Source: Lucifuga dentata (taxonomy: Eukaryota > Chordata > Actinopteri > Ophidiiformes > Bythitidae). From it: 64,000 nucleotides of DNA. How positions within the stretch are numbered: the first letter of the stretch is position 1; every line of letters begins with the position of its first letter. The stretch is from positions 152,401 through 216,400 of the forward strand of contig VXCM01002021.1 in the NCBI GenBank assembly GCA_014773175.1, written 5' to 3'. Shown piece by piece: positions 1 through 10,767 of this stretch. The position numbers and the translations under genes were made by a program. A model generated the notes under the pieces. It was not told the DNA's origin. It searched no databases and worked only from the letters and a program-made list of their open reading frames with translations.

Positions 1-640
1 ATTTCTGATTTTGCTGTATTTGGCTGCAGTTAAACCCTACATGGATGCCTCTCATGGATGTAAAATATCTGAATTCATTATACTCACATGTAACATACAA
101 TGAATCTACTGCTAGATGATATTCAAGACCCATAAGAATGTTGAAACATTTCATATCCACACTAATAATATCATGAGAAGTGGATTGTTGTATTATAATG
201 TATTAATTTTGTTCCACTGGCCCGAGTTTACAACCAAGTGGTTATTTGTTAGAATTTTGCAAGATAAGAAGGTAATCCAGTACAATACTATCAACTGAAA
301 ATTTCCCTAAAATAACATAAATGTGCCTTAGAATTGTTGGTGTAACATCAAGCTGGGAAAACGTTGATTCACGACTACCATGCACACAGCTCCACTTACC
401 AGAGCATTTTGTTCTGCATTTTTTTATCAAAATGCAAATAAATCAACTTATTCAGAAACTAAATTAAAAACTCATTCAAACTACCCACAGAAATCAGAAA
501 GTTTTTTGACTCAGCAGACGTCAGACCTCTAATGCACATATTTTCAAACACATACATTCTCTCACCAGGAAGCAGACGAGCAAGGGAATTAGACAAAGGA
601 TATCCTGTCGAGACTGTTCCCAGCTCTGACAAATACACAT

Positions 641-642
<2 letters not shown>

Positions 643-707
<65 letters not shown>
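643..707. repeat. (CA)n(GA)n microsatellite
   Basis: Compound tract in gria4 intron 2: about 28 bp of CA followed by 37 bp of GA. Open frames across it are repeat artefacts. Confidence 0.95.
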
Positions 708-712
<5 letters not shown>

Positions 713-856
713 CCTCACCACATTCATTTTCTTGGCATCACCCAGTGTCACTCAGCAGACGTCAAAAAGAAGAATTTCTTTAGTCATCTGAATACACACA
801 GATTACCACTGTAAGCAAGAAACCAGAGTAAGCAAATAACCAAGCAAGGCCAGCGT

Positions 857-858
<2 letters not shown>

Positions 859-909
<51 letters not shown>
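859..909. repeat. (AC)25 microsatellite
   Basis: Uninterrupted AC tract of 51 bp in gria4 intron 2. Confidence 0.97.
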
Positions 910-910
<1 letters not shown>

Positions 911-1737
911 CTGTAGCATGCTGAGAAGTTGTGTAGTAAGTCAGTCACCCTGCTACTATTGTATTTCCTGTGTAAAGATCACATATTTTTGTTCAAAGTA
1001 TTACAGGTCAACAGGGAGGATGAAGAATTAGATCTCAACTCCCATAGAACAGAAAAAGATGGTGAAGGATTACCTGTCATTCTTCAAAAAAATCAGGGGA
1101 GGACACAAATACCAGCTGTTCTCTTTTTCCCCACTTCTGTCTGCAACTGTTATGAGATTGAGTTGTAGAGATAATAAGCCACAATATTTTGTGACAGTAG
1201 ATGGGTAATATTACCTTTTAGTGTTATGTAGGAAGCGATTTGTGTAACATAATGTCAAAATAAAAATGTAATACACACATTTATACACCATCAATGCCTT
1301 GAAATTTTCATACAGTACAACTATATGAAAGCTGGGTTTTGAAATTTTGAAAGCTGGATTTTATAGTTGCTGACATAGTCCTTGGTCAAGGTGATTCTAA
1401 CAATATGCTGTTTCTCTTGTTGAACCAAGTAAAATTTTCAAAATGACAATTTGTTCCACAACTGTTGCAGAAAAGCCAGTTTTCCAATCCAACCCAACCC
1501 AACTAAACCAATCATCTGCTGCATCGTGCGTGGCAAAGATAATGAAGTTTCAACTCAATCCCATAAACAATTCAAGTTCTAAATTCAGCAGATCTTCATC
1601 CAACAGTGTGGTGACTACAGAGTAGTTAGAGGCCAAAAAACAGAGAAAAGGAGAGAGAGACAAAGAAATTATGCAGAAATAACTACAAATACAAGTATTT
1701 CAGTTTCTTTTTCACTCTCTCTCTCTCTCTCTCTCTA

Positions 1738-2004
<267 letters not shown>

Positions 2005-2304
2005 TCAGATGAGTGGGTCAATAGAGCGAGAGGGAACGATGGGAGAGACAGGAAGGGAGTAATGTGGGGAAAGAAAAGGACAGTTAGGGAGGAAGGGCGG
2101 AGAAGTAGAGACAGGGGAGAAGAGAAAGGAGAGACAGGCTCTGCAATAGCTTGATAACAAATAAGTCTTTTAGCATGTTCACAAACACAGTAAATTCAAA
2201 CACACATATGGATACCCACACTGGTCATTTCATTGATGAAACCAGCGAGTCCACCAGAGAAAGAGCCAGAGAGAGAGCTAAAGCAAGAGAATGTGAGTGA
2301 GAAT

Positions 2305-2356
2305 GAGAAGAGAAGAGAAGAGAAGAGAAGAGAAGAGAAGAGAAGAGAAGAGAAGA
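2305..2356. repeat. (AGAAG)n pentamer repeat
   Basis: About ten perfect copies of AGAAG in gria4 intron 1, inside a longer purine-rich stretch. Confidence 0.95.
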
Positions 2357-2483
2357 TCAGGCTGTCAGGAAAGCAGCCAAATAGATAATGAGTTGGAGAG
2401 GACATAAAAGATAACAGAGGAGGAAGGGCAGATCAAAACGTGTCAGCTAAATAAAAAAAGACCATGATCCATACAAGAAGAGT

Positions 2484-2520
2484 GGGAGGAGGAGGAGGAG
2501 GAGGAGGAGGAGAAGGAGGT
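2484..2520. repeat. (GGA)n trinucleotide repeat
   Basis: About twelve GGA/GGAG units in gria4 intron 1. Confidence 0.9.
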
Positions 2521-3052
2521 GGCATTAAGTGTCAGTTGGCCTTTATACTAAGACCACTATGGTCCATCTGATGATATGAGAATGAAAGGGGAGAGAGGAG
2601 ATAATGAGAAAGTGCCAAGATGGTAAAAGGAGGAGCAAAGAAAAATCAGAGGCAGAGTGAGGGAAAAGAAGAAGAGGATTAAGACAACATCAAAAGATGA
2701 CGAGAGAGAAAGAGAGAGAGTATTGGCAGTACCCCCTTTGCTTGATATTTGAGAAAAGCTTCTAAAAAGGGATGACCTGACACTTTTACAGAAAATGACC
2801 CTTTCCATTCTCTGAGCCTGATTAACACACCAACTGATGAAATATATTCAAAAGAGAAATATACTATGTTAGTTATTGGTGAAACAAAGCAGCAAAACTA
2901 AATATTGCAAATAAAAGATAGTCAGAAAAGTAATCTCAACACATAATCCAGAGTTGTCGACCATGATTGAGATAAGAGAGTCATAGGTGAACATGTCTAG
3001 GTGAGAAGAGTAAATGAGAGAGACAGGGTAAAGAAATCATAGATCTGTAGCT

Positions 3053-3086
3053 AAAAAAAAAAAAAAAAANAAAAAAAAAAAAAAAA
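3053..3086. repeat. Poly(A) tract with one N
   Basis: A run of A interrupted by a single N at 3070, in gria4 intron 1. True length is unknown because the N marks unresolved assembly. Confidence 0.9.
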
Positions 3087-3350
3087 GAGTGGCGTGAATT
3101 ACAATAAAAAGCTTAAGATGCCACAAGGAGAATCTGAAAATTGAAAATGAACCTTCTAAGTGTCACAGGAATACTCATAAATATCACTTTTTTGTTTTTT
3201 AACTCTTTCAGGTATCACTGCTATTTACGGTTTTGTTACACTAATGGTAACAAATTCCTTCCCAGGGCTGAACTGACCTGAATTAAACTGACTTTAGCAG
3301 ATAATCAAATTGAATGTAACTGAACTGATTTGCACTGACATCACATCAGT

Positions 3351-3357
3351 AGAGAGA

Positions 3358-3401
<44 letters not shown>
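3351..3401. repeat. (GA)n microsatellite
   Basis: About 50 bp of GA with one interruption near 3362, in gria4 intron 1. Confidence 0.95.
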
Positions 3402-3404
<3 letters not shown>

Positions 3405-3579
3405 GAGGTAGGGAGGGAGAAAAGATGACAGGGGAGGAGATGGGAGGCTTCAAAGCAATCGTCACTACATTGCGTGCTTGTTTCACTGTCTCATTCAAAC
3501 TGAAATTTACAATCTTAATCCATCTTTCTTTATGTCTTTTTCAAAAATAGTGGTATTCCCCTTTAACAGATCAGTCATC

Positions 3580-3582
<3 letters not shown>

Positions 3583-3617
<35 letters not shown>

Positions 3618-3648
3618 CTGGAGCATTTGTGCGAATTGCAAAGCTCAN

Positions 3649-3684
<36 letters not shown>

Positions 3685-3714
3685 CTGGAGCATTTGTGCG
3701 AATTGCAAAGCTCA
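3583..3714. repeat. CA microsatellite block duplicated around an N
   Basis: A CA tract followed by AACTGGAGCATTTGTGCGAA and AGCTCA occurs twice, before and after the single N at 3648. The copies are the same apart from small CA-length differences. Most likely it is an unmerged contig overlap and not a real tandem duplication. Confidence 0.85.
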
Positions 3715-4595
3715 TTATTCCTTAACTTACATTAACAGGAAAAAAAATCCACCTGAAAGTAAAGTTGACACCTTAAACACACACACACACACAAACATAC
3801 AAACATATGTACAGGGCCACACAGACATTACACACTTCAACTACATGGGGAGTCTTTAAATATCACACCATTATACAGTATACTACTGTCTCTCAAAGAA
3901 ATTTCACATGCTACAGGAAACAGTCTGTTCCCCTATTATGTGCAATGCAGAGATATGCAAATGACTCCTTAAGTGTACTGACAAACAGCAGAGGAAATGA
4001 TCATTTGTATACATCTGAGTGTTTAAGAACGAGGGACAGAAGAAGAGATAGACAGTGTGTGCCTGAATATGTTTTCACTGACCACATGCATGCATACTGT
4101 GTGTGTCAATGCATGATTGCTGCTGTGAAAGTGTGGACCATGCCTTTAAATTTGCCGTGTGAATGCATATGGCGTGAGTCCATGCCATGCAGTATGCATG
4201 TATTTTTATGACTACATATCCATACATGTACACATGCATGCTGGAAAACTCAGTGCAAATGTGTGTGTATGTGTGTGCAACTGTAAGTCCGTGCCCAGTA
4301 GAAAATATTTAGCATATTAAGTTTATTGGAAGCTGTAGGGAGACAGAGCCAAGGAGTGAATCTCATTAGGACCTCCCAACTAACCCCCACAAAGAGTGAT
4401 GCAGTGCATTCATTATCATACACATGCATGCACAGATGTGTGTGTGTGTTTTATAGAAAGATAAGAAAGAATCTGTGCATATGAGATTCAGGCACAAGCC
4501 ACTAATGATCAAGCTTTAGTTAACTTTGTCTTAGATGTACTGTATAAGGCAGGTAAGACAGTTACGGTAAGGTAAGAGAGTGACAGAGAGAGATG

Positions 4596-4609
4596 GTGTG
4601 TGTGTGTGT

Positions 4610-4640
<31 letters not shown>
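4596..4640. repeat. (GT)n(GA)n microsatellite
   Basis: GT tract of about 15 bp, then GA tract of about 30 bp, in gria4 intron 1. Confidence 0.93.
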
Positions 4641-4643
<3 letters not shown>

Positions 4644-5050
4644 TGCTGCAGTATCTAAACAAGTAGACTAGAAGGAAACAAAGCTTGCTGAAAAATTCAA
4701 AAGCCTTTGACATACACACAAACAGTACAACCATAGAGAGTGAAAGTGAGAAAAAGGGAAAAAAGGACCGAGACAGTGAAAGAGTTACTCTGCATTTATA
4801 AAGATATGAGTCGCACTCCAGAAGCCAGACCAATTTCTGCTTAACGCAAAATATCTTGGATAAAAAGAGATGCCTTCATCCCGTGTTCCACCAAGCCAAT
4901 GTGAATTTCATGCGTTTTAATGACAATTCGGGGTTTTTCTGCCTGAGGGGTCCCGATGTACCTTTAATTCTTACTAACTGCTCTTAAATTCTGCATGTCA
5001 GTTGTGTATCCGTGCGTAAAATGGTTATTCTCAGTAATCCTCCAACTCAC

Positions 5051-5144
5051 CTATCTGCACCGAGCTGGGGAAAGCCCCCGTCGCAAGCCCCCAAAGGGCG
5101 GAATACACCCCAAGAAAGTGCCAAGAAAAAATAATAATCCTCAT
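5051..5144 (-). CDS. gria4: gria4 exon 1, coding part (AMPA receptor subunit GluA4, N-terminus)
   Basis: Encodes the first 31 residues and the first base of codon 32 of GluA4, a pore-forming subunit of the AMPA-type ionotropic glutamate receptor of the postsynaptic membrane. Seen: ATG at 5144-5142 with A at -3 (good Kozak context), then MRIIIFSWHF, a hydrophobic signal peptide ending near ATG/AFPSS (residues 21-28), then AFPSSVQIG, the conserved start of mature vertebrate GluA4. The exon ends after ATA G at a consensus donor GTGAGT (5050-5045). Splicing leaves one base of the glycine codon, which matches the phase of exon 2. The mature start AFPSSVQIG is the GluA4-type sequence, while the signal peptide itself varies freely between species. 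Read-through past the donor stops within a few codons, so the frame is easy to miss. Whether this is gria4a or gria4b cannot be decided. Confidence 0.95.
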
Positions 5145-5378
5145 TTTGCTTTCCTTTAACCCCTTTCAGAAACTGTTGAGAGACATTGAGAGGGACGGGG
5201 GAGATGTTATAGAGAGGAAACGCGACAGAAAAGGGGAGGGAAAAAAAAGAAGAAACACAGAGAGAAAGGTTTCCCCTGTTTCTCAGCAGTATTCCTATTC
5301 CATGATGGGTTCGTTCGTTTCTTCCCCTGCAGTGTCCGCTCAGGAGAGAGCCGTGCGTCCGGTGCACATGTAAGATGG

Positions 5379-5385
<7 letters not shown>

Positions 5386-5416
<31 letters not shown>
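5386..5416. repeat. (GA)n tract in the gria4 leader or promoter
   Basis: About 31 bp of GA, 240 bp upstream of the gria4 start codon. It is complementary to the CT tract at 5491-5521, so an RNA spanning both could form a hairpin with a loop of about 74 nt. Confidence 0.95.
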
Positions 5417-5418
<2 letters not shown>

Positions 5419-5490
5419 TTGAGAAAGTCGCTAGAGAGGTTGGCGAGCTGAGTGAACAGTCTGCATGCAAGAACTGGACATGCGCGTCCC

Positions 5491-5521
<31 letters not shown>
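5491..5521. repeat. (CT)n tract in the gria4 leader or promoter
   Basis: About 31 bp of CT, inverted partner of the GA tract at 5386-5416. Confidence 0.95.
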
Positions 5522-5528
<7 letters not shown>

Positions 5529-5605
5529 CAGTGCTGTCTTTAACTTGTAACACTGAATGTCGTAACTCCATTGACAAGGCTTGGTCTAGGAAGAAATAGG
5601 AAACG

Positions 5606-5607
<2 letters not shown>

Positions 5608-5638
<31 letters not shown>
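5608..5638. repeat. Poly(A) tract, 31 bp
   Basis: Uninterrupted A run in the gria4 upstream region. It reads as poly(T) on the gria4 strand. No retroposed sequence was recognised beside it. Confidence 0.95.
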
Positions 5639-5639
<1 letters not shown>

Positions 5640-6255
5640 CATGTGACAATGCGTGCGTTTGTTGTCCGGTTTGTGTATGTTTGACAACATTTTGCCGTAC
5701 CGACTTCATCCAGCGGATGTATTTTTTATCATTCATCACTCCCCTAGGCCATTTACTTATTATTTCTCGGTGTGTGTGTGTGTGTGTGTGTGGAAAAGAA
5801 AGAACGGACAGAAGGGAGACTTTCATTCTGCCTGCGCGTAAGACCGAATTGGATTACAAAGCCAATCCATCCTAACATCCAGTCTGCGGCCGCGCCAGGC
5901 ATGGTGTGTCCCATCAAGGCAGCAGCAGGCCGGCTGCGAGGAGGGGAAACATCCGTCCACAGCTGCGGGACACTGAATGCGCCCTTGGGACACGGGTACA
6001 ATCACAATCACGACCTCATGAGCGCTATATCTTAGCAAGACAAAAAGATGAGACCCTTTGTCCCACAGAAAGTAAAAACAGAATGGAAAAAATATATATG
6101 TACAAGTGGTAAGACTACTATGTGGATTAAAAGAAGGGAAATAAAATGATGAGCTGTATTCATATTAGGATATAAACTACATGTTATAGCCGTGTTCCCT
6201 TCATAGTTGTTTTATTTAGCCTGCCGGAGGTCGGCAAAACTGACTGACAGACGGT

Positions 6256-6519
6256 GTGGGATGTCGTAGTTACACGGTGGAGAGAACGCTTTTATTTTTC
6301 CAGATGGCAAAACGAAATGGATGCTTCACGGCTTGTCCCACTGAAAGATGCGCTCTGTCAATCTCTGAGGGGATTCCCAGCTGGCTGCAGAGAATACCAG
6401 TAAGCAGACGGCCTAGAAAAACGCCAGTTCATCGTGCATTGTCCACTATGTATGTAGATCAACATGAACAATCGTTAATATTCAGCAATTTTAACTATGG
6501 AGAACTACTGTATGACTGA
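6256..6519 (+). other. Weak candidate exon divergent from gria4
   Basis: An open frame of 87 residues just past the CpG-rich gria4 promoter, on the opposite strand. A pyrimidine tract followed by CAG precedes an internal ATG near 6304 (MAKRNGCFTACPTE...), so an exon starting there is possible. The frame ends at TGA 6517-6519. I recognise no domain. The composition is not simple sequence, but an open frame of this length can occur by chance. A bidirectional-promoter transcript, possibly non-coding, is the main alternative. Confidence 0.2.
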
Positions 6520-6629
6520 GAATAACTGACTTAGAGGTGAACAGGGTATACAACAAGATAAGTTGATCGTGGGTGTAAAAGGGTGTGGTAAAATCCGTTA
6601 AAACAAAATCATGTTCATTTTTGTTTCAG

Positions 6630-6846
6630 CCTGCAAACTTCTGTTCAGCCAAACTCTGTCTATGGTGCTGAAACCAGAACAGCTCAGACTGTGAAATCAG
6701 TCGACTCAGACTCTGTCTATGGTGCTGAAGTCATCACTCAGACTGTCCATGTTGCTGAACTGAGACCGCTTCATGCAGGCCTGAGGATGGAGGTGAGAGC
6801 TGGTCAGAGTCCCTCTGCTCTCACACCATATGCCATGGATGACTAA
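6630..6846 (+). other. Candidate terminal exon with a repeated SVYGAE motif
   Basis: A consensus acceptor (TTTTTGTTTCAG, AG at 6628-6629) is followed by a frame that stays open from 6631 to the TAA at 6844-6846. This is 71 residues, starting LQTSVQPNSVYGAE and ending ALTPYAMDD. The hexapeptide SVYGAE occurs twice, because the DNA is an imperfect tandem repeat (6654-6765) that stays in frame over two units. An AATAAA lies 177 bp after the stop, at 7023-7028. There is no suitable ATG at the start, so it would have to be a 3' exon of a spliced plus-strand transcript. No known family is recognised, and a chance open frame across a minisatellite remains possible. Confidence 0.3.
6654..6765. repeat. 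Imperfect tandem repeat, four units
   Basis: Four units of 35, 22, 32 and 23 bp, starting at 6654, 6689, 6711 and 6743. Each begins with CT(CT)GT; the first three end with CTCAGA and the last with CTGAGA. Units 1 and 3 share CTCTGTCTATGGTGCTGAA exactly. Long and short units alternate, so the higher-order period is about 56 bp. Confidence 0.75.
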
Positions 6847-7028
6847 TGCTAAGGACAGTTGCACCAAGCTTTAACTGAGTATAACTTCAAGTGGGAAAGC
6901 TTTTAAGGTTTTAGAAATACCGTGTCATTTGCTGTATATTTGCTCTATCCAGCAAATACAGTAGCCAGGTCTTACTACATAACATCTTACATGATGTCTG
7001 TTTTTAAACATATGTATAGTATAATAAA

Positions 7029-7548
7029 GATTTTTTTTTTTAATCTTGATGCTAAAAAAAGGGGGGATTTTTTTTCCCCCATAACAATTTATGTAGCCTC
7101 CAAATTATTATTATAATGTAGTCTTGTGACATAAGGAAATGGCCAGAAAGTTGGTTATTTAGATTCCACCAGAAACATAAGTCTTGACTGTTTCACTTCT
7201 AGTAATTTAATTGGAAATTTTGGCAATACTGGAAAGTCAGAAAGTCCTCAAAATGATGTAGTCGACTTTATAGAACAGAAATTTACTACAGTAGGCTATA
7301 GTAAAGGGAAGCCCTTTTTTGCCAAAGTATTCTTAGTAAACCATCTACAGTATGATAAGATATGACAATGTATAATAATTTGTTTGATTGTATTACTGAT
7401 CACTGTGATCACGGGTTAATTTTTATGCCACTTAAAGTTGGACCTCAGGTTTTATTCTGGAGGCCTGTAGCACTGCCCCATGTCTTTAATATAAACCCAC
7501 TAAAAATTAGCTACAGTACATAGAAGTAAAGAATATTTTTGCATCCAG

Positions 7549-7549
<1 letters not shown>
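7029..7549. other. Intergenic, no gene seen
   Basis: AT-rich sequence after the AATAAA at 7023-7028. It contains T, A, G and C homopolymer runs at 7028-7080. No coding frame or recognised repeat. Confidence 0.6.

Positions 7550-7605
<56 letters not shown>
7550..7605. repeat. (CT)n(CA)n microsatellite
   Basis: About 15 bp of CT followed by about 40 bp of CA. Confidence 0.95.
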
Positions 7606-7606
<1 letters not shown>

Positions 7607-7898
7607 ATCTTTGTGAGGCAATCCCAGGGAATGCTTTTAGATACAGCGTGGCCACTTGTTGAGCATTTAAAGACATATCAACAGGAATATGTTTCATTGA
7701 ACTCAAAATAACTACTTTAATGGGGTACACCTCTGACTCAAGTGGCTCTTGGAAAATTCTTCTTCTTGTTACCTTTTCCACTATGTCAGTAATCATAAAA
7801 ATAAACCTCTTGAATGAGATGATTTCCATATAAAAGGAAGCAAACACATGCAAGCAACTGAATGGAGGAATTCTGAAAATGTTGACAAACTATGAACA

Positions 7899-7945
7899 CA
7901 TCCACACACATGCACACATGCGCGCGCACACACATACATACACAT

Positions 7946-7977
<32 letters not shown>
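7899..7977. repeat. Interrupted CA-rich repeat
   Basis: CA tracts broken by ATG, CGCG and TA units, ending in a clean CA run. The interruptions suggest an older locus. Confidence 0.85.
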
Positions 7978-8398
7978 TACATGCGTACTTCAGTAATAAG
8001 CAATCCAACTGAGAGTCCTATTATAAAAGCAGAGTTTTAGTGAATAAGTGCTCAGAACACTGACTCTCTTTCGATTATAAAAAATTATTTAAAAAATTAT
8101 TTTAGCCTTTTGTTAAACCAAACCACATTGCCATTCCTGTAAGTGTAAGTTTCTTTTGTCCTCCATATGCAGAAAATGATTTGTTACTCTATACAAATTG
8201 TTTATGCATTGCATTATAAAATGATAACAGTTTAGTGTCTCAGTGGAGAAACAAACAAGTTTTAATTAACCTAGCAGACTTTTTGGAGAAACAAGTTTTT
8301 TGGGGCATTCAGTGAGGGCATTGTTTGAAGTCCAGGGTGAGACAATGTTGTGCTTTAGGAACATGGAATAATTGGTTAAGAAAAAAATAACACACCCA

Positions 8399-8404
<6 letters not shown>

Positions 8405-8437
<33 letters not shown>
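8405..8437. repeat. (CA)n microsatellite
   Basis: Clean CA tract of about 33 bp. Confidence 0.95.
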
Positions 8438-8438
<1 letters not shown>

Positions 8439-9486
8439 CTGTCTCTCACATATGTCACAATATAGATGTCAAACAGCTGGGATATATTGCAAGTTCACCA
8501 TACAGTATCTCATAATATATCTAATCTATATCTGTATCCAGTGTGTAAGTCCATTCATCCATGTATCCAATGCCTCCCAGGCAGTCTTACTCCCTGTTGG
8601 GCTGACCAAAATCAATTACTTAGTTCACAGTCAATATAGCACCTCGGTAATAAAGACCCATCTACAGAAAGCCCTATAGACATGAGGCAATTGACACTGA
8701 TATCAGCATTGTACTCTTTAATATGTTGAGTGTAAACTGACTGTGGAAATAAAAAGAAAACTGTCGCCTTTTATTTCAGGATATTTTAAAAACAGATCAG
8801 ATGAACAATCACATTTTGTAATCTGTTCCCCAATTTAATGGTCCAAAATGTGCTTGAGCAAGATTACAGTCAATATGCCAGTACATCAAGAGATGTGCTG
8901 AACAAATTAACAAATTACAGTGTAAGACAAGTTTGTTTTGGCCCAAGTTTAAATACTGTATGTTGTGGCCTGTAGGGCTTCATGCTAGCACCTAAAGTGC
9001 CTTTAGGACTTAGCCAAATCTGGTTGGATCATTACTTCGCTGGAAAAACTGGCTGGTAAAACTTCATTGGTTCAATGTTCAATGTTAACCTAAGTCACAC
9101 ATTTTGTCATATTTGCAGCAAATGTCCAACTAATCCCCTTTAACCTTTTCTTTCTCTATATTTTTACTTTCCTATTTCCAATCTTAACATTCTCAGAAGA
9201 CATACAGTAAGCTGAGGGCTTATGATGGCCAGTCCAAACTGAGCTCAATAAGTATCTGGACAGCAAAGGGGTTGCATTACCTATTTTTACCTATTTTACC
9301 ATTTTTTCCCCTAGTAATTAAAAAATAAAGACACATAGCAGGATCCTAAGATTCAAAATTATAGTACTAAGCTCAAATCTAGCCAACATGACACCCCAAT
9401 GCTTTCAGCTATGTGCAAGTCAATGCACATCATCACTAATACTGCCTATGTATCTGTCAATTCTAGCTAACCCTTGCCATTGACCT
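8438..9486. other. Intergenic, no gene seen
   Basis: AT-rich unique-looking sequence. The only sizeable frame (8452-8679) has no recognisable domain and no splice support. Confidence 0.6.
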
Positions 9487-9490
9487 TGTA

Positions 9491-9620
9491 AGATAAGATA
9501 AGATATACTTTATTTGTCCCATAGGGAAATTTGTGTTGGACTCCAAAATTCCAAGNGATAAGATAAGATATACTTTATTTGTCCCATAGGGAAATTTGTG
9601 TTGGACTCCAAAATTCCAAG
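9491..9620. repeat. GATAA-tailed interspersed repeat, artificially doubled
   Basis: A 64 bp block starting GATAAGATAAGATATACTTT and ending CCAAAATTCCAAG occurs at 9492-9555 and again, identically, at 9557-9620, with only the N at 9556 between. The GATAA repeats followed by ACTTTATT...TCCC...GGGAAATT are typical of the 3' tail of a widespread fish retroelement family. The exact doubling around an N is most likely an assembly artefact. Confidence 0.8.
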
Positions 9621-9820
9621 TACCAAATACAAATAGAAATATAACATTTGGGAACTGAAAAGAGAGGTGAATGAACATGTTCATCACGGTGGTCTTGCAG
9701 GATCTTGTTGTTCAAATTAGAATTTCCATGATGCACTGCACACTGAAACATCATATTTAGGAGTGTTGAAGCTATGGAATTCTTTTTGGCTTGACAATTT
9801 ACTTTGACAAAAATGTTCAT

Positions 9821-9880
9821 ATGTTTCTATTGTATTTGATACTTGGAATTTTGGAGTCCAGCATAAATTTCCCAATAGCA
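9821..9880. repeat. Diverged inverted piece of the same tail repeat
   Basis: TACTTGGAATTTTGGAGTCC at about 9840-9859 is the inverted form of the block ending at 9620 (GGACTCCAAAATTCCAAGTA). This suggests a second, inverted and more decayed copy about 220 bp away, so the two could pair. Confidence 0.55.
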
Positions 9881-9974
9881 TCCACCAATTTGTGCTGCTG
9901 TCATGCAGAGCCAGTGTCATTATGGAAAGATTTTATTACTTTACATACTAAATAGATATCATGTCAGAAGCCAC

Positions 9975-9975
<1 letters not shown>

Positions 9976-10040
<65 letters not shown>
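9976..10040. repeat. (ATCT)16 tetranucleotide repeat
   Basis: About 65 bp of perfect ATCT repeat, followed by diverged GTCGATTGGTCG-type units. Confidence 0.97.
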
Positions 10041-10229
10041 GTCGATTGGTCGTTCTACTGACCGACTGATCAACCGACCTATCTTATTCAGATGACAAAC
10101 ACTTTATACTCCCTCTGCTTCTTAACACATCAACATAAATTGTGACACAGGTGCTCACCCTGCCTTTGTGTAAGTGATGGTGTTGTGTTTGTGCCAGCAG
10201 TCAACAGGCCAACTTGTCAGCACTCCCAT

Positions 10230-10460
10230 CTGAAAGGTTGAAAGAATAACCCTCCTCCCCTTCACTTTCATCTCATCATTCATCCATTCGTCTAGCTCCT
10301 CTTTCTCTTTCTAGTGTGATGACTCATCAATCTAAATGTCCTTCTCATCCTCCTCATCACCTCCTCCTTTCTCCTCTTCCCACACTTCCTCCACCTTCTG
10401 CTCCCGCACCTCACTCAATGTGGCTTATGACTCATCTCTTCAACAGCATTTCTCCAACTT
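10230..10460. repeat. Pyrimidine-rich low-complexity stretch
   Basis: Plus strand is mostly C and T. The frame starting at 10316 is a product of this composition and is not called as a gene. Confidence 0.7.
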
Positions 10461-10745
10461 TCCATCTGATGCATTTCCGTCAATATAGCATGAGGGTAAT
10501 CCTGCCTCTATCCCTTTATGTTTTTATTCCGTATTTACCAAGAAGCCTTTTCCTCATCCAACTGACCTTTTGCACTGAGCAAAATAGTTTCCTTTGCTCT
10601 TTATGTCTTTTGAAGAATATCTCTTTGTGTTATGCCTGTCTTTTTTCTCTAATTTCTCTTTCTTCCTCTGTGTGTGTGTGGGGGGGAGGTCTCCCCTATA
10701 CCCCTATAACCCCAGTAGCCATCATGTATTTTATTGGAGACAGAC

Positions 10746-10767
10746 AAAAAAAAAAAAAAAAAAAAAA
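10746..10767. repeat. Poly(A) tract
   Basis: 22 bp of A preceded by a G run (10681-10687). No retroposon body recognised. Confidence 0.85.

Larger units (their letters stand above)
5145..6050 (-). promoter_or_regulatory. gria4: 5' leader and promoter region of gria4
   Basis: This stretch lies directly upstream of the gria4 start codon and is far richer in CpG than the rest of the window. It has a NotI-type GCGGCCGC at 5886-5893 and CpG clusters at 5330-5365, 5420-5492 and 5825-5990. It holds a GA tract (5386-5416) and a CT tract (5491-5521) that are complementary to each other, a poly(A) of 31 (5608-5638) and a GT tract (5770-5792). GC-rich, TATA-less promoters with GA/CT repeats are common for glutamate receptor genes. 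The transcription start and any non-coding first exon cannot be fixed from sequence. Partial NRF-1-like half sites (ATGCGCG near 5480, TGCGCG near 5833) are visible but weak. Confidence 0.55.

Noticed and set aside
459..783. Frames on both strands over the CA/GA repeat
   Set aside because: The residues are repeats of THTHT, RERER or SLSLS and come from the microsatellite.
929..1168. 79-residue plus frame in gria4 intron 2
   Set aside because: No recognised domain, no splice sites, and opposite strand to the host gene.
3583..3714. Real tandem duplication of a 65 bp block
   Set aside because: A single N lies exactly at the junction, as at three other places, so an unmerged contig overlap is likelier.
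5047..5367. 106-residue minus frame overlapping gria4 exon 1
   Set aside because: It overlaps the exon in a different frame. The real frame starts at 5144 and reads MRIII...VQIG.
5772..6112. Several frames over the CpG-rich upstream region
   Set aside because: Open by CpG-rich composition and partly over a GT repeat. No domain seen.
9976..10040. CRISPR-like array
   Set aside because: It is a plain tetranucleotide repeat without spacers, in animal DNA.
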